NCBI GenBank assembly: GCA_940671915.1 | Contig: CALNVZ010003426.1 | Location: forward strand, 22,004,774 to 22,068,773 | Reading direction: 5' to 3' | Source of the DNA: Paracentrotus lividus | Taxonomy: Eukaryota; Echinodermata; Echinoidea; Camarodonta; Echinidae | DNA: 64,000 bases | Part shown: positions 10,980 to 22,946 of the stretch, one piece after another | Position numbering within the stretch: the stretch's first letter is position 1 | Layout of the letters: each line of letters opens with the position of its first letter | Notes under the pieces: generated by a model | The model's database searches: none | The model's input: the letters and a program-made list of their open reading frames with translations, nothing else | What the model was told of the DNA's origin: nothing | Program-made: the position numbers and the translations under genes

Positions 10980-11189
10980 TAGCACTGATCGTGATATAAT
11001 GGGAATTTTACATTATCGGCGGGGACATATATTACGCATCGCGTAATTTACTAATCCACTTGTTCTTTAAATGATCATGACATCAACAAGTAATTATACA
11101 GTCAATAACACCCCTTCCACAATGAATCACCTCTGAAAAATATAAACCAAATGGTACCCTGTGTTTCTTTCTGATGGTTGCAACAAGCA

Positions 11190-11770
11190 CTCAGCTCACT
11201 TTATAAAAGCGATGATGATATGTTCATATTTCAAATTATTGTGAAGCTGTCAGTCTGCATACCTGAATGTAGTTGTTACTCTTGACACATACTAATATTT
11301 GAATGTAAATATCAGGTGTTATCTACATTATTACCCGTCCAGACTAATGGAAATGTGGCAAATATGAGACAGGTAAAAGCTTCTTTAGCTGTCAAAAGTT
11401 TGCAATTATTCCTTGTTCTGAATGAAAGAGAGGTATAAATTATACAAATAATGAATTAAAACCTTCCTTCCCTTTGAAATCTTCCAAAGACTGTATGTTA
11501 TATTATGTAAAAGTGAAATGAAGGAGTGCTGTCACCATTTTGTGCCTGTAGTTCTCTAATCTTTTATTGTGAGTGGATATAAGATTGTGAGGCTGTCATT
11601 TGACATATCTTCATGTAGTTGTCACTTTGACACCCACTAACTTGTGAATGTAGATGTTAGTTCAGCTTAGCGTAAGAAGGTATTAACCCATATATTTTAA
11701 CACAGAGCTAATGCCGTTGTGGCTCTCAGTAGCTGCTATCAGGTGATATCTACATCAGGGGTAGAAGTGA
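11190..11770. repeat. Diverged tandem repeat with one hairpin module
   Basis: 11220-11340 and 11570-11660 share GTGAAGCTGTCAG/GTGAGGCTGTCA, ATGTAGTTGT, TTGACACATACTAA/TTGACACCCACTAA and GAATGTA. Both lead to versions of ATCAGGTG(T/A)TATCTACAT, at about 11312-11330 and 11739-11757. A hairpin module lies at about 11666-11728 (right arm TAATGCCGTTGTGGCTCTCA). Confidence 0.6.
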
Positions 11771-12313
11771 GGAATGCATGGTATTTCATTCATGTAAGTT
11801 ACAAATAGGGCCCTACTGAGCATAGAGGTGCTACTAAGGGTGGTATGTCACTTTATAAAAAAACTTCTTTCATTCTTATATCATTTTATCAATCTTCTAT
11901 TTTTCCATGATACCCTCTATCAATATTGTTATCACAGAGTTTAGGTGAAATTTTCCATGTTCGCGTGTCCATCGTTGCTCAACTTTGGGACTGTGTGATG
12001 CGGGCTTTAAGAAAAAGACAACAAAATATGCCTGTATATTGCTATGAATGATTTTGAAACATTCAATTAAAAATTTAACTTAAAATTATTATTTTTTAAA
12101 ATATCCTTTTAACAATTTTCTAACCTTTTATACAAATATGATTTAAAGCCCAACTGGCGCTGGACAGACGTTGTACAGAATGACATCTCTATCAAAATGT
12201 TATGGCACTTGCCTTAAGGTCTATAAATACATGAATGTCAGCTCTAATACTGGACCTAATTGTGAATGCAGTAACATGTGTCACATAGCTGAAGTAGGGA
12301 GTACCGATCTTTT

Positions 12314-12375
12314 GAGAGCCAGTAGGGCATTAATCCTTTTACCTCAAAATAGAATTTACACCCTTTTGGCTCTCA
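12314..12375. repeat. Hairpin module, 12-kb array copy 1
   Basis: Left arm GAGAGCCAGTAGGGCATTAA, right arm ACACCCTTTTGGCTCTCA. The first of four copies spaced about 140-155 bp apart. An apparent open frame running 12171-12536 passes through two hairpins and is not considered coding. Confidence 0.8.
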
Positions 12376-12456
12376 GAGATGATGGTTTCTGGGTGGATGG
12401 TTGGAGTGGCAAATACAGTCTTGTAAGCTTGAAAATTTCAAAAAAAAATTCCGCCA

Positions 12457-12518
12457 AGAGCCAGAAGGGCATTAATTCCCATTACTTAAAAATACAGTTA
12501 ATATCCTATTGGCTCTCA
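12457..12518. repeat. Hairpin module, 12-kb array copy 2
   Basis: Left arm AGAGCCAGAAGGGCATTAAT, right arm GTTAATATCCTATTGGCTCT. Stem of about 20 bp with a loop of roughly 22 nt. Confidence 0.82.
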
Positions 12519-12610
12519 CTGTCATATTTTGATTAATGAGTGGACGTTATGAAGAGGTAAATAGAACCTTGTGTGTCTTATGAAGATATCTAACTGTTAG
12601 TAATCTACTT

Positions 12611-12671
12611 AGAGCCAGAAAGGACTTTAATTAAATTTACTTAAATATAGAATTAAAGCCCTTTAAGCTCT
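12611..12671. repeat. Hairpin module, 12-kb array copy 3
   Basis: Left arm AGAGCCAGAAAGGACTTTAA, right arm TTAAAGCCCTTTAAGCTCT. Changes on the two arms are partly compensatory (GGACTTTAA opposite TTAAAGCCC). Confidence 0.8.
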
Positions 12672-12752
12672 GCTTATCACAGATGTAATATGAGCATGAG
12701 ATTAGAAATAAAATACAATGCATGTATAGTGGATAATATTTCCAATCACATT

Positions 12753-12813
12753 GAGAGCCGAAACAACATTACTCTTATGTTTCAAAATAGAAACAACGCT
12801 CTTCTGGCTGTCA
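12753..12813. repeat. Hairpin module, 12-kb array copy 4 (degenerate)
   Basis: Left arm GAGAGCCGAAACAACATT, right arm ACAACGCTCTTCTGGCTGTC. Pairing is weaker than in the other three copies. Confidence 0.65.
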
Positions 12814-13430
12814 ACTATTGAAATGTAAAGGACGTACATGTATTGTTAATGGTCTGGCGCTGAGCACAGCCTATGCTGTTACAATCATTGCTTCCTAAAA
12901 AGGTCTCCGGTGACATCACATTTTATTGGTCTAAATTTCTTGGCATTTGAATTACTTTTGCACTTGTCCACCGCCATACAAATCAAGTACAATCGGGCAG
13001 CTTCAATGGTACGTACGCCTCTGATAGATTTTTTTTTCTGACAACTCAGTCAACAAATACATGAAAAGATTATTATGCATCACTTTGCTATCTCATGTGT
13101 TTATTATATAACATTTGCATAATGTTTTGTTTGATGTCTTTTCATTTTCTGGGTATAAGCAAATATTAGTGAAGTTAAAATGAGTCTCTCATTTACTTTC
13201 TGATTACATTTGTTTAATGTTTAAACATACAGGCAAAATGTGAACAGCAGCTAGAATATAGTAGTGGATTTATAAGACTATATCATCATTTACTAAAATC
13301 AAATAAATCTGATGAATATTTTGCTAATTCAAACTGAAACGTGAATTGTTCAAATGGTATGATCATCAATTATTGTAATAATTCAATTATATCTTTGTAC
13401 CTCCAGTTTCTTTTGGATATCTCTCTGTTT
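12814..13430. other. AT-rich non-coding stretch
   Basis: No gene, tandem repeat or inverted element was recognised here. Confidence 0.45.
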
Positions 13431-13439
13431 ACTCTATAT

Positions 13440-14080
13440 ACATAATATTTTGATGAGAGAGTTTTATATTGTTCATGCACTATTCAACATTTATGGACAA
13501 TGTAATGTTTATGCAATGTAATGGAAACATGTTTTTCCTCATTCTTCTTGGATTTGATATGTCCAGCTGTAAGGATTTTGAAAAGAAATATTTAGTCATT
13601 GTGAGAACAGGAGTTTGAAGACGGAAGTCTCACATTATTTAAACACCATTCAACACACATGTTTACAGAAAAAAACATGGCAGGAGCAGTACATTGATAC
13701 TTTGATATATGCTGTCATAACTAAGAATATTGTGTAAAACATTTTTTTTTTATTCAGGCAGTTACGGGAGCCTTCAGGCAGCTTTTTATTTATTCTTTAC
13801 ACGTATTATGGGGCTCAAATTATACTCATAATTTCCACATATGTTTGCACAGAAAACATATATGTTTGTAGAGAAAACAAAATAGAAGCTGATGTAACAG
13901 ACCTAGTAAGTTTTACACTTGTGGAAAAAATGACCGAGACATAGTTTTTGTTAATACTATGAACGTCTCTCTCACATTATCTGCACACTATAAAACATGT
14001 ATATTTTAAAAGAAAAAGATGATGAAGTAGGAGTCAACATAACTAGGACATATATCAAACATTTGTACTTGAAATGGAAT
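13440..14080. repeat. Very diverged ~170-bp tandem repeat
   Basis: Weak repetition of a block with (T)CTCACATTAT, a short spacer, ACACATGTTTACAG/CATATGTTTGCACAG, GAAAA, then ACATA/TAACTA(A/G)GA and TTTGTACTTG/TTTTACACTTG. Copies are near 13628, 13805 and 13971, with an older one near 13460. Similarity is by eye and low. Confidence 0.4.
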
Positions 14081-14439
14081 TGTCCTGAATCTTTCAGGTT
14101 GTATTTGTTTTTCTCATGACTCTTGAAGAATTATCCTTCACAATCACAATGTCATGTTGCGCTCAATTCTCTTTATTTCTATCAAAAGGTAACCTACTCT
14201 TTGCTTGTGAGAGAGAAACGTAGTGACAGCAGTTGATCCCCTGGAAAGATCTTTCTTTTGTCAAGTTTCTTTCATCTAATATTTGTTTATCACCCATATT
14301 TCTGTATTTTGAACCTTTGTGAAAAAAAGGTTGTGACAAAATCTGTGGAGTATTAAATGGAGATGTTTGGATATGTTTTTAAGATTCATGGGTATTGCTA
14401 GAGAAGGAATTGGGTGGGGTGGGGTGTGTGCATGTGGAT

Positions 14440-14820
14440 ACACCTCCTTAAAAAAAAAAAAAAATTGTTTTTAAAATTTGCATTTGTAGTAGGTAATTTA
14501 CAAATTGTAAACATGATAACCATATTTCATGTTATATTTGTGTTCTTGTTGGAAAGATATCAGATATCCTGTTAGCTAATTTGGTAAGAAGAGAACCCAC
14601 TCCTATTTGAATGAACCACTGGATGTGCATGTATATGCCAGAGATATATGAAAAAAGGGAAGAGAGAGAGAGAAGGGGCAAGAGGATGTACACTAAATAT
14701 GCATAAAGATTTTCTTTTAGATTACCAGAGAGAGAGAGACAGAGAGAGAGAAAGAAAGAAAGAAAGAGATAGAGAAAGAAAGAAGAAAAAAAAAAAGAGA
14801 GATTCAAACAACTATCACCA
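14440..14820. repeat. Poly-A and (GA)n/(GAAA)n microsatellites
   Basis: A poly-A run lies at 14450-14464. From 14655 to 14800 there are GAGA and GAAAGAAA tracts on the plus strand with interruptions. Arg/Glu-rich or Ser/Leu-rich open frames on both strands are translations of these tracts. Confidence 0.9.
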
Positions 14821-14981
14821 AATTACATTTTTCCAATTACCTGGCTACTTTTGGCACTTCTAATCAAAATTCTCATTTAGTACAGGTCACTCTGAATTCC
14901 TATGGGACCGGTGATCATAATATGCCCCATCAGCTTCAAATAAGCCCACACCTTACAACCAAAACACATGTATGTACAGCT

Positions 14982-15041
14982 GAGAGCCAGAAGGGGTTGA
15001 CCATAGACTTCTCCATAGAGTTAAAGTCCTTTTAGCCCTCA
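14982..15041. repeat. Hairpin module, single copy
   Basis: Left arm GAGAGCCAGAAGGGGTTGA, right arm GTTAAAGTCCTTTTAGCCCTC. It is not tandemly amplified here. Confidence 0.75.
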
Positions 15042-16500
15042 ATATACAATATCTCATCCAATTATTATTGCTAAACTACACCGCAGTACACACAAATGAT
15101 TGCTGATATCAAATTATTGCCGTGTATGTTTAATTTGAAAGTTTGATGGGGAAGTATGTTCAGAATACTGATTTATTTTTTTTTGTTGAAAAAAGTAATT
15201 TCAACCCCTCGCCCCCCAAAATTTCATGATACGGCGGGGACATTTGAGAGAAAGATAGTAAGCAATGTAAAGACATAATTTGGAGGGGGAGGGGGTGGGG
15301 GACTGAAAGTGAGATTAAAAGAGAGTATGAATATTCTTCCTGTCTGATGAAAACTTGTATAAAAGAGAATTTACATCCCCTCTCTCTTCCCCTTGGTATC
15401 TCTATCCCTCTTCCTACTCTCTCTCTCTCATTAATTCTATGCCTAGATACATGCATGTTTAAAAGTTTGCTGCATGTTATAAATCTGCAGGCTATAACTG
15501 TCATCAGTCACATTAGAGGTGGCAGTCAGAAATATGAAACACAAAACACACAAGTAATGAAAGGAATCAGGATTGTAACAATAAAAGCCAGGATGGCTCA
15601 ATAGTCGCGCCCTTCTGTTTAATCACTCGTAAAATTCCCTGGGCAAATTTTCTCCCAGGGATATGAAATGTGAAAAATTTAATGTTCATGTGCACAATAT
15701 TCAACATATGTGAAAAACATAAAATATGCCTGTCCAAATAACTCATTCCACAATTTTTTCTGATATTCATAATGTAGGCCTAAATAATTATGCTGTACCT
15801 GGTCAAACTATGTTTTGAATATAATGTATTTTTGTTTAAACCAAAGCAATGTAGGTGTTAAACTATGCAATGTATTATATTGTAAAAAATATATGAGATA
15901 TATATATGTAATTTACAATATATGCATGTTTATGCTGAAGTGACAGAGAGAGAGAGAGAGAGAGAGAAAGAGAAGTAGGAGCAAAGAAGAAAGAAAACCG
16001 AACAATAGGCGTGCAGTAAACTGATGTAAAACCTGTTGTAATGCAAGCTTAAAATCGGCCTCCAGCTAAAATCGGGTCATGGGCATTGACACTAACTTGT
16101 TGCCAGCAATATGTTTTGACGTTAATACAATAATCCATTTTAAAGGGAGAATTATAAATTTACAGCTACCATCAATTCAAATTTATTGTTAGGAAATCTT
16201 ACTAAAATGTTCCGTGAAACTTTTGTTGAAAGTTGTAGATCTTATATTATTTGAATTCTCAGAGTTTTCAAATTGTTTTGGGATTTTCTTTTAAATGAAA
16301 TGTTTTTAAGTGCCGTTAATAGGCGTAGAATTCCCAAATTTTAACCCATAAAAAGTGTGGAAATAAAAAAATGATTCTTTGGTGTTATAACCGGGCCCCT
16401 TATATAACCAATCATTCAAGATTTTCTTCAAGTAATTTAGCCTGTGCAAAGTGGAGTTTCAAGATTATGTAGTAAACATTGGTGTGGTTAAAGTATGGAT
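15042..16500. other. Non-coding; TE-end motif and microsatellites
   Basis: CGGCGGGGACATTT occurs at about 15231, matching the hairpin arm in junction block J. A GA-rich/G-rich tract is at 15250-15310, a TCTC tract near 15410-15430 and a pure (GA)n at about 15946-15968. No gene is supported. Confidence 0.5.
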
Positions 16501-16519
16501 AAGGAACTTATTGATATGT

Positions 16520-16569
16520 GGGAGCCAGAAGGATGTTAGTTGAAGGTAAAAACACCTTTCTGGCTCTCA
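16520..16569. repeat. Hairpin module, short-loop copy
   Basis: Left arm GGGAGCCAGAAGGATGTTAG, right arm AACACCTTTCTGGCTCTC. The loop is only about 10 nt, shorter than in the other copies. Confidence 0.75.
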
Positions 16570-16640
16570 TCTGACATAGTGTGGGAAAAATCTTTGTGAA
16601 CACTTGTCCAAGAGAAAGAAATATTTCACCGCTAATTAAG

Positions 16641-16845
16641 GATGTGAAAGTTGCTGTAGCATATTACGGTCAACTACCTATAACCACACAAAATAAAATT
16701 CAACAATTAGGACCATTTGTTTAGCTTCTTTTATTTTCCGTATAATTAATATTGTATGAAAGAGAAATTTACATACCTTTTCACCACATATTGAGTATGT
16801 GAGAGTGATCATAGAATGTAACGGTCGACTACCCATAACAGCAAT
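16641..16845. repeat. Two diverged copies, ~155-bp spacing
   Basis: TACGGTCAACTACCTATAAC (16664) and TAACGGTCGACTACCCATAA (16819), each preceded by a GATGTGAAAGTTGC/TATGTGAGAGTGATC-like stretch. An old tandem duplication lies next to the hairpin at 16520. Confidence 0.6.
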
Positions 16846-16869
16846 AAAACTGAAAGAAAACAAAATCCA

Positions 16870-18000
16870 TTAATTGATTTGTGGTGAAAATTAACATTTA
16901 AGAATGTTTCTTTCATTCTGACAAGTTTTCATTCAGATGTGTGTGTTTTTTTTTTAAATTCATATGAGTGTTTTTACTTAATATTATGAAGAATAAAGAG
17001 AAGAAATAATATTATGTTATAGTTTTATTATTCTATTTTGACACTAAACACACATATTTCAATCAAGCTATGAACCTTCCTCTAATTATCTGCTTTTGAC
17101 TGTCAGGGCCTTGTGTAATACAATCCATATTGCATCTTATATTCTCTTTCATGTATCATGACTGCATGCCTAACTTTGTACATACAATTATAAACGGTGT
17201 TTTACGTGTGTAAGTATAATTCAAAACAAGGAAGCATGTTATGATATAACAAGGCCATTGAACTAGCAACATACTCATCGGTCATTGATTAATGATCTAG
17301 ATCTTAATTGACTGGAGTAATTAGTTATGTTGAGAGGTTATAGAAAGAGAAAGAAAAAAGTAGAGAGAAGGGAGAGAGAGATAAAAAATAGTCAAATGAA
17401 GCCCAAGATCGGTATTCCCCCCCCCTTAGTATTATACGATGGGGTGGGAAGGAGATGTAAACACAGCAGCATATAGTTAGACAGTAAAGGAGGAAAATAA
17501 GGTGGGGATAAAAAAAAAACAGTAGGCTGATAACATTCTAGGAAGGAGTTGGTAGTAAATAGACATTTTGAAAAGCTTCTTGACTTTAATTTCAGCATTA
17601 TTCATAGAGGAAGACCTTACATCTCTCATTTTGATATGCCTTTCAAAATCTGAATTGAATGTAAGCAATAATTCAAATTGCTTTTAAAAGGATTTTTATG
17701 ACCCTTATGGCAAATTCAGATAAACTTTAAATCACATCAGAGAAATTTCCTTGTATTTTTAAGTGCAGCTATGTAATCTTTCATTGTGTGATTTATAAGT
17801 GGTAATTTGTGGGGGAGTAAATCGTTGAAAGATTATGAAACATTTCTATGAATTTGGCTAGATTTGTGGGATAAAATTGGAGGAATCATACAAATCGAAA
17901 CTTGTATAGGCAAGGATTGCAAACTTTAAAAGCCGCTTGTTAGAATACTATTAACCTTTGACCTAGGAAAAGCATAGCGTAGCCTGCTTCGGGTGCTGAT
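16870..18000. other. AT-rich non-coding stretch
   Basis: No recognised gene. GA-rich low-complexity sequence lies at 17340-17390 and a C-run at about 17417-17425. The rest is unremarkable. Confidence 0.45.
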
Positions 18001-18040
18001 TTAGTGATTATCATAGTGATCATGATGATGGTTGTAATTT

Positions 18041-18102
18041 GAGAGCCAGAAGGGCTTTAACTATGTACTCTGCTCTATGTGTTAACACCCTTATGCCTCA
18101 CA
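18041..18102. repeat. Hairpin module, 18-kb array copy 1
   Basis: Left arm GAGAGCCAGAAGGGCTTTAA, right arm GTTAACACCCTTATGCCTCA. Confidence 0.78.
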
Positions 18103-18224
18103 GCTGGACCTATGTTCTGTTACAATCGAAAATTTTGAAGTCAACTGGTTTTGCTTCAGGGCAGGCTGTTGCTTTCAATGAATTCGTATAATCTCATTTG
18201 TCAACATGGCAATTTAGCCTTATT

Positions 18225-18287
18225 AGCGCCAGAAAGGCATTGGATCTGTACTATGTATTATGGGGTTTATGGCTTCTGGCTCTCAGA
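18225..18287. repeat. Hairpin module, 18-kb array copy 2
   Basis: Left arm AGCGCCAGAAAGGCATTG, right arm TTTATGGCTTCTGGCTCTC. Confidence 0.75.
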
Positions 18288-18426
18288 GGCCAGTATGTAC
18301 TATTACAGTGGAACTTGTTGGAGTCATGTTGTTGGAGTCATTTTGGTTTTGGCTTTAGGACAGGCTGTTGCTTTCAATGAACTTGTCATATAATCTTGTT
18401 TGTCAACATTGAAATTTAGTATGTTT

Positions 18427-18482
18427 AGTACAAGAAGGGCATTAACGCAAATTATAGGAAGTTAATGCCCTCCTAGCTCTTA
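18427..18482. repeat. Hairpin module, 18-kb array copy 3
   Basis: Left arm AGTACAAGAAGGGCATTAAC, right arm GTTAATGCCCTCCTAGCTCT. The inner stem GGGCATTAAC/GTTAATGCCC is perfect. Confidence 0.8.
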
Positions 18483-18937
18483 TTTGAAAGTAGAATATGT
18501 GGTGCATGTGGTTTGTGTTTGATGGTTGCTACGTAATTCCAATGAGCTCATATAATTTCTTAGATATATTGGTAATGATGTCCATTTAGAGCCATAATGG
18601 TCATATTCTATTATTTACTTTAAATAAATATTCATATTATCAATGACAGCACCTTAAAAACTAGAAACAACTTCTATGTTTTAGCTCCCATATTGCACTC
18701 AGCTTAAGGTATTTTGTGTTACAAATGACCCTGTTGGATTGAACTGGTTTTGCCTGAGGTTTCGTAAGTGCTTACAATGAACTCATATATAATCTTATTT
18801 GTCAACATAGCAATTGAGTATTTGTAAAGCCAAAAGGGTAAATTAGTCAATTGGTTTGACTTCACATAAACTTGGAAAATTTCAGTGTTGTGTAATCTTA
18901 GTTTTTAACTGGGGAATATGAGAGTGAGCTTCATGCA

Positions 18938-19079
18938 GGGGCCACGGAGCGTTTTTTAAAGTGGAGGGGCTGAACAGGCTGAAAATCATAATGCTATGGT
19001 CATTTTTGCGTTTTTGTACACATTTGCTGGAAAAAGTGTAGGGGCTGCAGCCTCCCTAGCCCCCGCGGCTCCGCGGCCC
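18938..19079. mobile_element. GC-rich inverted-repeat element (~142 bp)
   Basis: The left end GGGGCCACGGAGC and the right end GCTCCGCGGCCC are inverted, with TGGAGGGGCTGA opposed by AGCCTCCCTAGCCCC inside. The centre is AT-rich (AATCATAATGCTATGG). It stands out sharply from the AT-rich surroundings, has no coding capacity and looks like a small non-autonomous DNA element. A target duplication is not evident. Confidence 0.65.
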
Positions 19080-20330
19080 TTGCAATGTGCCCCATGCATT
19101 GGGTAATTACAAACTTAGTTCAAAGGATTAAAAAAAAAGGTTCCTCAGCCCAAGTATCTCAATATCATGAGACAGAATATGAACTACTCTTTCTAATGAA
19201 ATAGAAATTAAGTGCTCATAAGTTAAACATTTTAACACCACTCTCCAAAAGTTGGCTTTCATTTTTCTGGGATGCTGTGTATTAGCAAAATCTAAAAGTA
19301 GACAATCATTCCAACACGCATCTTACCCTGTCAATGATGGCACGTTATAAATAGAGAGAGCACCCTCTATTGTCTCTGCTGGGCAATGCTAGCTGGAAAA
19401 AAAATTGGATGCCACCTACTCCATCAAGCTACCCGAGATAGGAATCAATTGATAGAAGAGTGTGTTTTTATAGTGTGCCCTCTTGTGTTAGAGTACGCAA
19501 GGTATCTGTCCGATAGATCAACCAAAAGTGTTGTTCACTATACGATACGAGTTAATCTTGCGTTGATGTCAAATAAAATGTCTCCCTCTATAGTATTTGC
19601 ATTGAATTGATGTGAATATTTTGTGTGCTGTTCGATGACCGGAATATGTATACTGCCCTCTATAGTTTGCCATAATATGTTCACATCTACTGTTGACGGA
19701 GGATTAAAAAAATGATTGCAATCTCATTTCTTTTATCACTAAATTCTATTGTTTAATAAAATAAAAGAACAGAATTTGAATAAGTGTCAACAAAATTGTT
19801 TTTGATTAGGTATGAGATTTAATCTGAGTTTTACAAAGTCACATATTTTCATGTGGTATATAATGTGATTGTATTGTGGTATGAAATGCCTTAAATGGAA
19901 ATTAAATTTACAAAGTGTTAATACGCTTCTGGTTTGTGAAAAAAAAGTAGGAACTACTTTCATCCCCTACTTTAAATGAGAGACAGAAAGCATTTACAGT
20001 TGAATAATTTCAAAATCAAGATTCGAACTAGTTTATGGTTACTCAAGTCATCAGTCAAGGGAATATTTGATTGCATAACAAACAAATGTTTCCTTTTTTA
20101 AAAAATTGGTATAACAGCCTGTGTTGTACTTGCCAGTTCTCCGTATTAATTTTTGGTCCCATCAAGTCCATATAATTAATTTAGAAAGAAAAGTAAACAC
20201 ATGAAATTTCTAAAATGCATGAAATTTCGCATTGTGGAAATCCATTTTGAATACTACAATGTAAATACTACATCTAGGCCATTATTTCACCAGAGAAATA
20301 GAAATTTTTCTTGAATACATCCAAAACGAG
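19080..20330. other. AT-rich non-coding stretch
   Basis: No gene recognised. The phrase CCCTCTAT(A/T)GT recurs three times (near 19365, 19583 and 19660), possibly old repeat debris. Confidence 0.45.
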
Positions 20331-20339
20331 TAACCCTGG

Positions 20340-20985
20340 TGGAAACCCTATGCCCAAAGACAAATGTAATAACTTGAACTCCAAGAGGTTTTGTCAATGA
20401 TTGGAATACGCTCTTGCACTTGTGGGCATATCCTATTCTCAATGATGTTTGCATGGGGGCTTAAAAAAAAGGGGGCATGGGGGAGGGGGAAGTGAACCCA
20501 TAGGAGTTCTTTTAATTGTTTTGATTCTGTGTTGTACTTGCAGAATATCTTATTCTCATTGATGTTTGCATGGGGGCTTATGGGGGAGGGGCAGGAAATG
20601 GGAGGGGGGGGGTTACCTTCTATGAACCCTAAACGGATTCAGTTAATGATTGGATATGCCTTTACACTTGTTGGAAGATCTGATTTTGATTGTTATTTGC
20701 ACGGAGCTTAAAAAGGGGCAGTGAGAGGGGGAAGGGGTTATTACTTCTATGAATCCTGAGGGGTTCTGTCAATTATTTGAATTATGTGTTGTACTTGTGA
20801 AATATGCAAGTTTTAGTAATATTTGCATGTAGGCTTATAAAAAGGGGAAGTGGGTGGGGGGGGGGCTTGGGGTCTTTAAACCCTGAGTGTTTCTTCCAAT
20901 GTTTTGAATTTTCTGTTGCACTTGGGGACATATGTTTTTCAGAAAATATCACCAATATTTTTGAATGAGGTGGGGGGGGGGGTAC
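20340..20985 (+). repeat. ~124-bp G-rich minisatellite, five copies
   Basis: The phrase ATTTGCATGGGGGCTT and variants occur at about 20447, 20568, 20694 and 20819 (spacing 121-126). In each unit it is followed by a purine/G-rich tract (for example GGGGGAGGGGG), then CCTATGAACCC(T), GGTT(C/T)TGTCAAT, TTGGAAT and a GTTGTACTTG-like motif. The repeated G-tracts give each unit quadruplex potential. Confidence 0.88.
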
Positions 20986-21279
20986 AAATATGGATTGTGG
21001 TACCCTAGGTACATTACATTGAGTTTCCATTTATTTGGATTTTTCTTTTTTTTAAAGGACCTTAAACAAAAAAAATCACAATCATTTATGTCATATTTAA
21101 TGAAAATAACTTTGGCATTCATTAAAATAATAGTACAGAATCATTTCACACAATCATTCATGTATTATGAAGCATTTATTTGAAATCTTTATAAAAAAAA
21201 GTGGTAAAGTGAGCAAGGGAAAACAAACAGAATGTACAAACAATGTGAAAGGATAGAGGGAGTTATAAAACATAAGAAA

Positions 21280-21334
21280 CATAGGTAGAGAAAGAGAAAG
21301 AAAAAGAATTGTAAGAGAAAGAGAAAAGAAAGAA

Positions 21335-21373
<39 letters not shown>

Positions 21374-21375
21374 TA
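21280..21375. repeat. (GA)n/(GAAA)n microsatellite
   Basis: Purine tract with about 20 perfect GA units near its end. The minus-strand Ser/Leu-rich open frame across it is not a gene. Confidence 0.95.
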
Positions 21376-21659
21376 GAGAGAGATGTAAGTAGAACTGCAA
21401 TACTATCATGTTCAAGTCCAAACACTCAATATTAGTGTATTGATGTTGAGAGAAAACCCCAGGTCAAGAACCCTACATGTTACGATGGTTCAATCAGCCC
21501 CATCCTCACTTCTAATATTCCCTCCTCGTCTATGGAGTAGGGGAAGAAAAAAAAATGATGAGGAAAAATTAAGTGAGAGACATGCTGTAATATTTCCTAC
21601 CAATCATTTTTGGATGAGTCATAACTGAGGGCAAATTTCCCCATAGTCAAACTAATTCA

Positions 21660-22390
21660 TCATAAATCTAATTTTGCGTCGGCCCTTTCTTTCCCCGTCC
21701 CCTCACTGTTACCCCCTCGTGCTTCTCCAATCTTCGCTACTGTATCTTGCCTCCCCCTGCCTCATTTCCCCCTTCCTTTGGTATTTTTTTCTACTTCTGA
21801 CAATTGTTAATCTCATTTTATGTTGATGGAATTCAGTGGCCTGCCATTCTCCCTCTTTCTCTTACTCTTTCTTCCTCATCTTCTCTTCTCTCTTTTGTCC
21901 TTTTCTGCTCCCTCAATCTGTCTTCCTTTCTGTCTTTCCCTCCATCTCACTCCCCACTCTCATTCTCTCTTTGTTACCTTTCCCTGTCTCTTTCTCTCTA
22001 TTTTTTGGGGTCTTTTTCTTCCTCTCTTTTCTTTAATATTATGTAATCTCCATCCAATTGCATTTTACAAAAACTGCCTTCAGAGTGTTCTTTTTAAAAT
22101 ATTTTTAAACAAGTATTAAATAGCAATTTTTTTCCTTATTTTTTTCCATGGTCTTTAAATGTTGATCAAAAATAGTGGACTTACGTTTTATTTATGCTTC
22201 TCACCTTTTGTCTTTGCTCCCAAATTTCTTCCCTTTCTCAATTCTGTGTACCCCCCTTTCTCTCTCTCTCTCTCTCTTACTCACTCACTCACTCACTTAC
22301 AAATTGGGATTCTTCTCATACCTATACTTACCCAATTTCATATTTAGGTCATTTTTCCCCCTTCTCTTTCCCTCTTCCAACTTTTAGAGA
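21660..22390. repeat. CT-rich low-complexity region
   Basis: Pyrimidine-biased sequence with CCCTC, TTTCT and TCTCTC tracts, plus (CTCA)n at 22278-22295. Several overlapping Ser/Leu/Phe-rich open frames in all three plus frames are low-complexity artefacts. Confidence 0.8.
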
Positions 22391-22654
22391 GCTTCCACTT
22401 CATTTACCGACAATCCAATTTATCCCAATCTTTTGCACGGGTGACTAGGCCTGGCTCTACTGCCGGCCATACCGTTACATGCTTTGTATTTATAGATTTT
22501 TGCCCTACTCGCCGTTAATGAGCACCATGGCTGGATACAGTCATAGTTTAGGGTAACAAACGACTGCGTTCATACCTGTAACCATTCAGAGGGTGATGGC
22601 ATGTTTACATGTATCTTCATTAATTCTTAATTCAACCCCAGTTCCTATGTTTAT

Positions 22655-22790
22655 TATTTCTACTACTGCTGCTACTACTTCTATTTCTACTACTTCTACT
22701 TCTACTGCTGCTGCTACTTCTGCTACTATTACTTTTACTTATACTTCTACTACTTCTACTTCTACTACTACTTCTATACTTCTACTTTTA
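22655..22790 (+). repeat. (TTCTAC)n / (CTG) microsatellite
   Basis: Imperfect CTACTT/CTGCTA repeat; its open frame is a Thr/Ser repeat only. Confidence 0.92.
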
Positions 22791-22946
22791 CAACAATACA
22801 TTTTATACCAAGATTGTGAGAATTTTATGCAGAATATGATGGAGACCGAGGTGGGTCAGAAGAACTACTATCAAGTCCACGCTGTTAAGTTTCGACTCTA
22901 ATCTGACCGCTCAGGCAATGAAAAGTTAACAGGTTTCTGACATGGG

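Larger units (their letters stand above)
18041..18850. repeat. Tandem array (~170-230 bp units) carrying hairpin modules
   Basis: Four to five units, each joining a hairpin-like module to a shared spacer. Spacer phrases include GGTTTTGCTTCAGG/GGTTTTGGCTTTAGG, ACAGGCTGTTGCTTTCAATGA, ATAATCTTATTTGTCAACAT and GCAATTTAG. Hairpins start near 18041, 18225, 18427 and 18588, with a half copy near 18826. The spacer is unlike the spacers of the other hairpin arrays. Open frames at 18151-18393 run through the repeat. Confidence 0.85.

Noticed and set aside
12171..12536. 121-codon open frame
   Set aside because: It runs through two copies of the hairpin module, so the peptide is repeat-derived.
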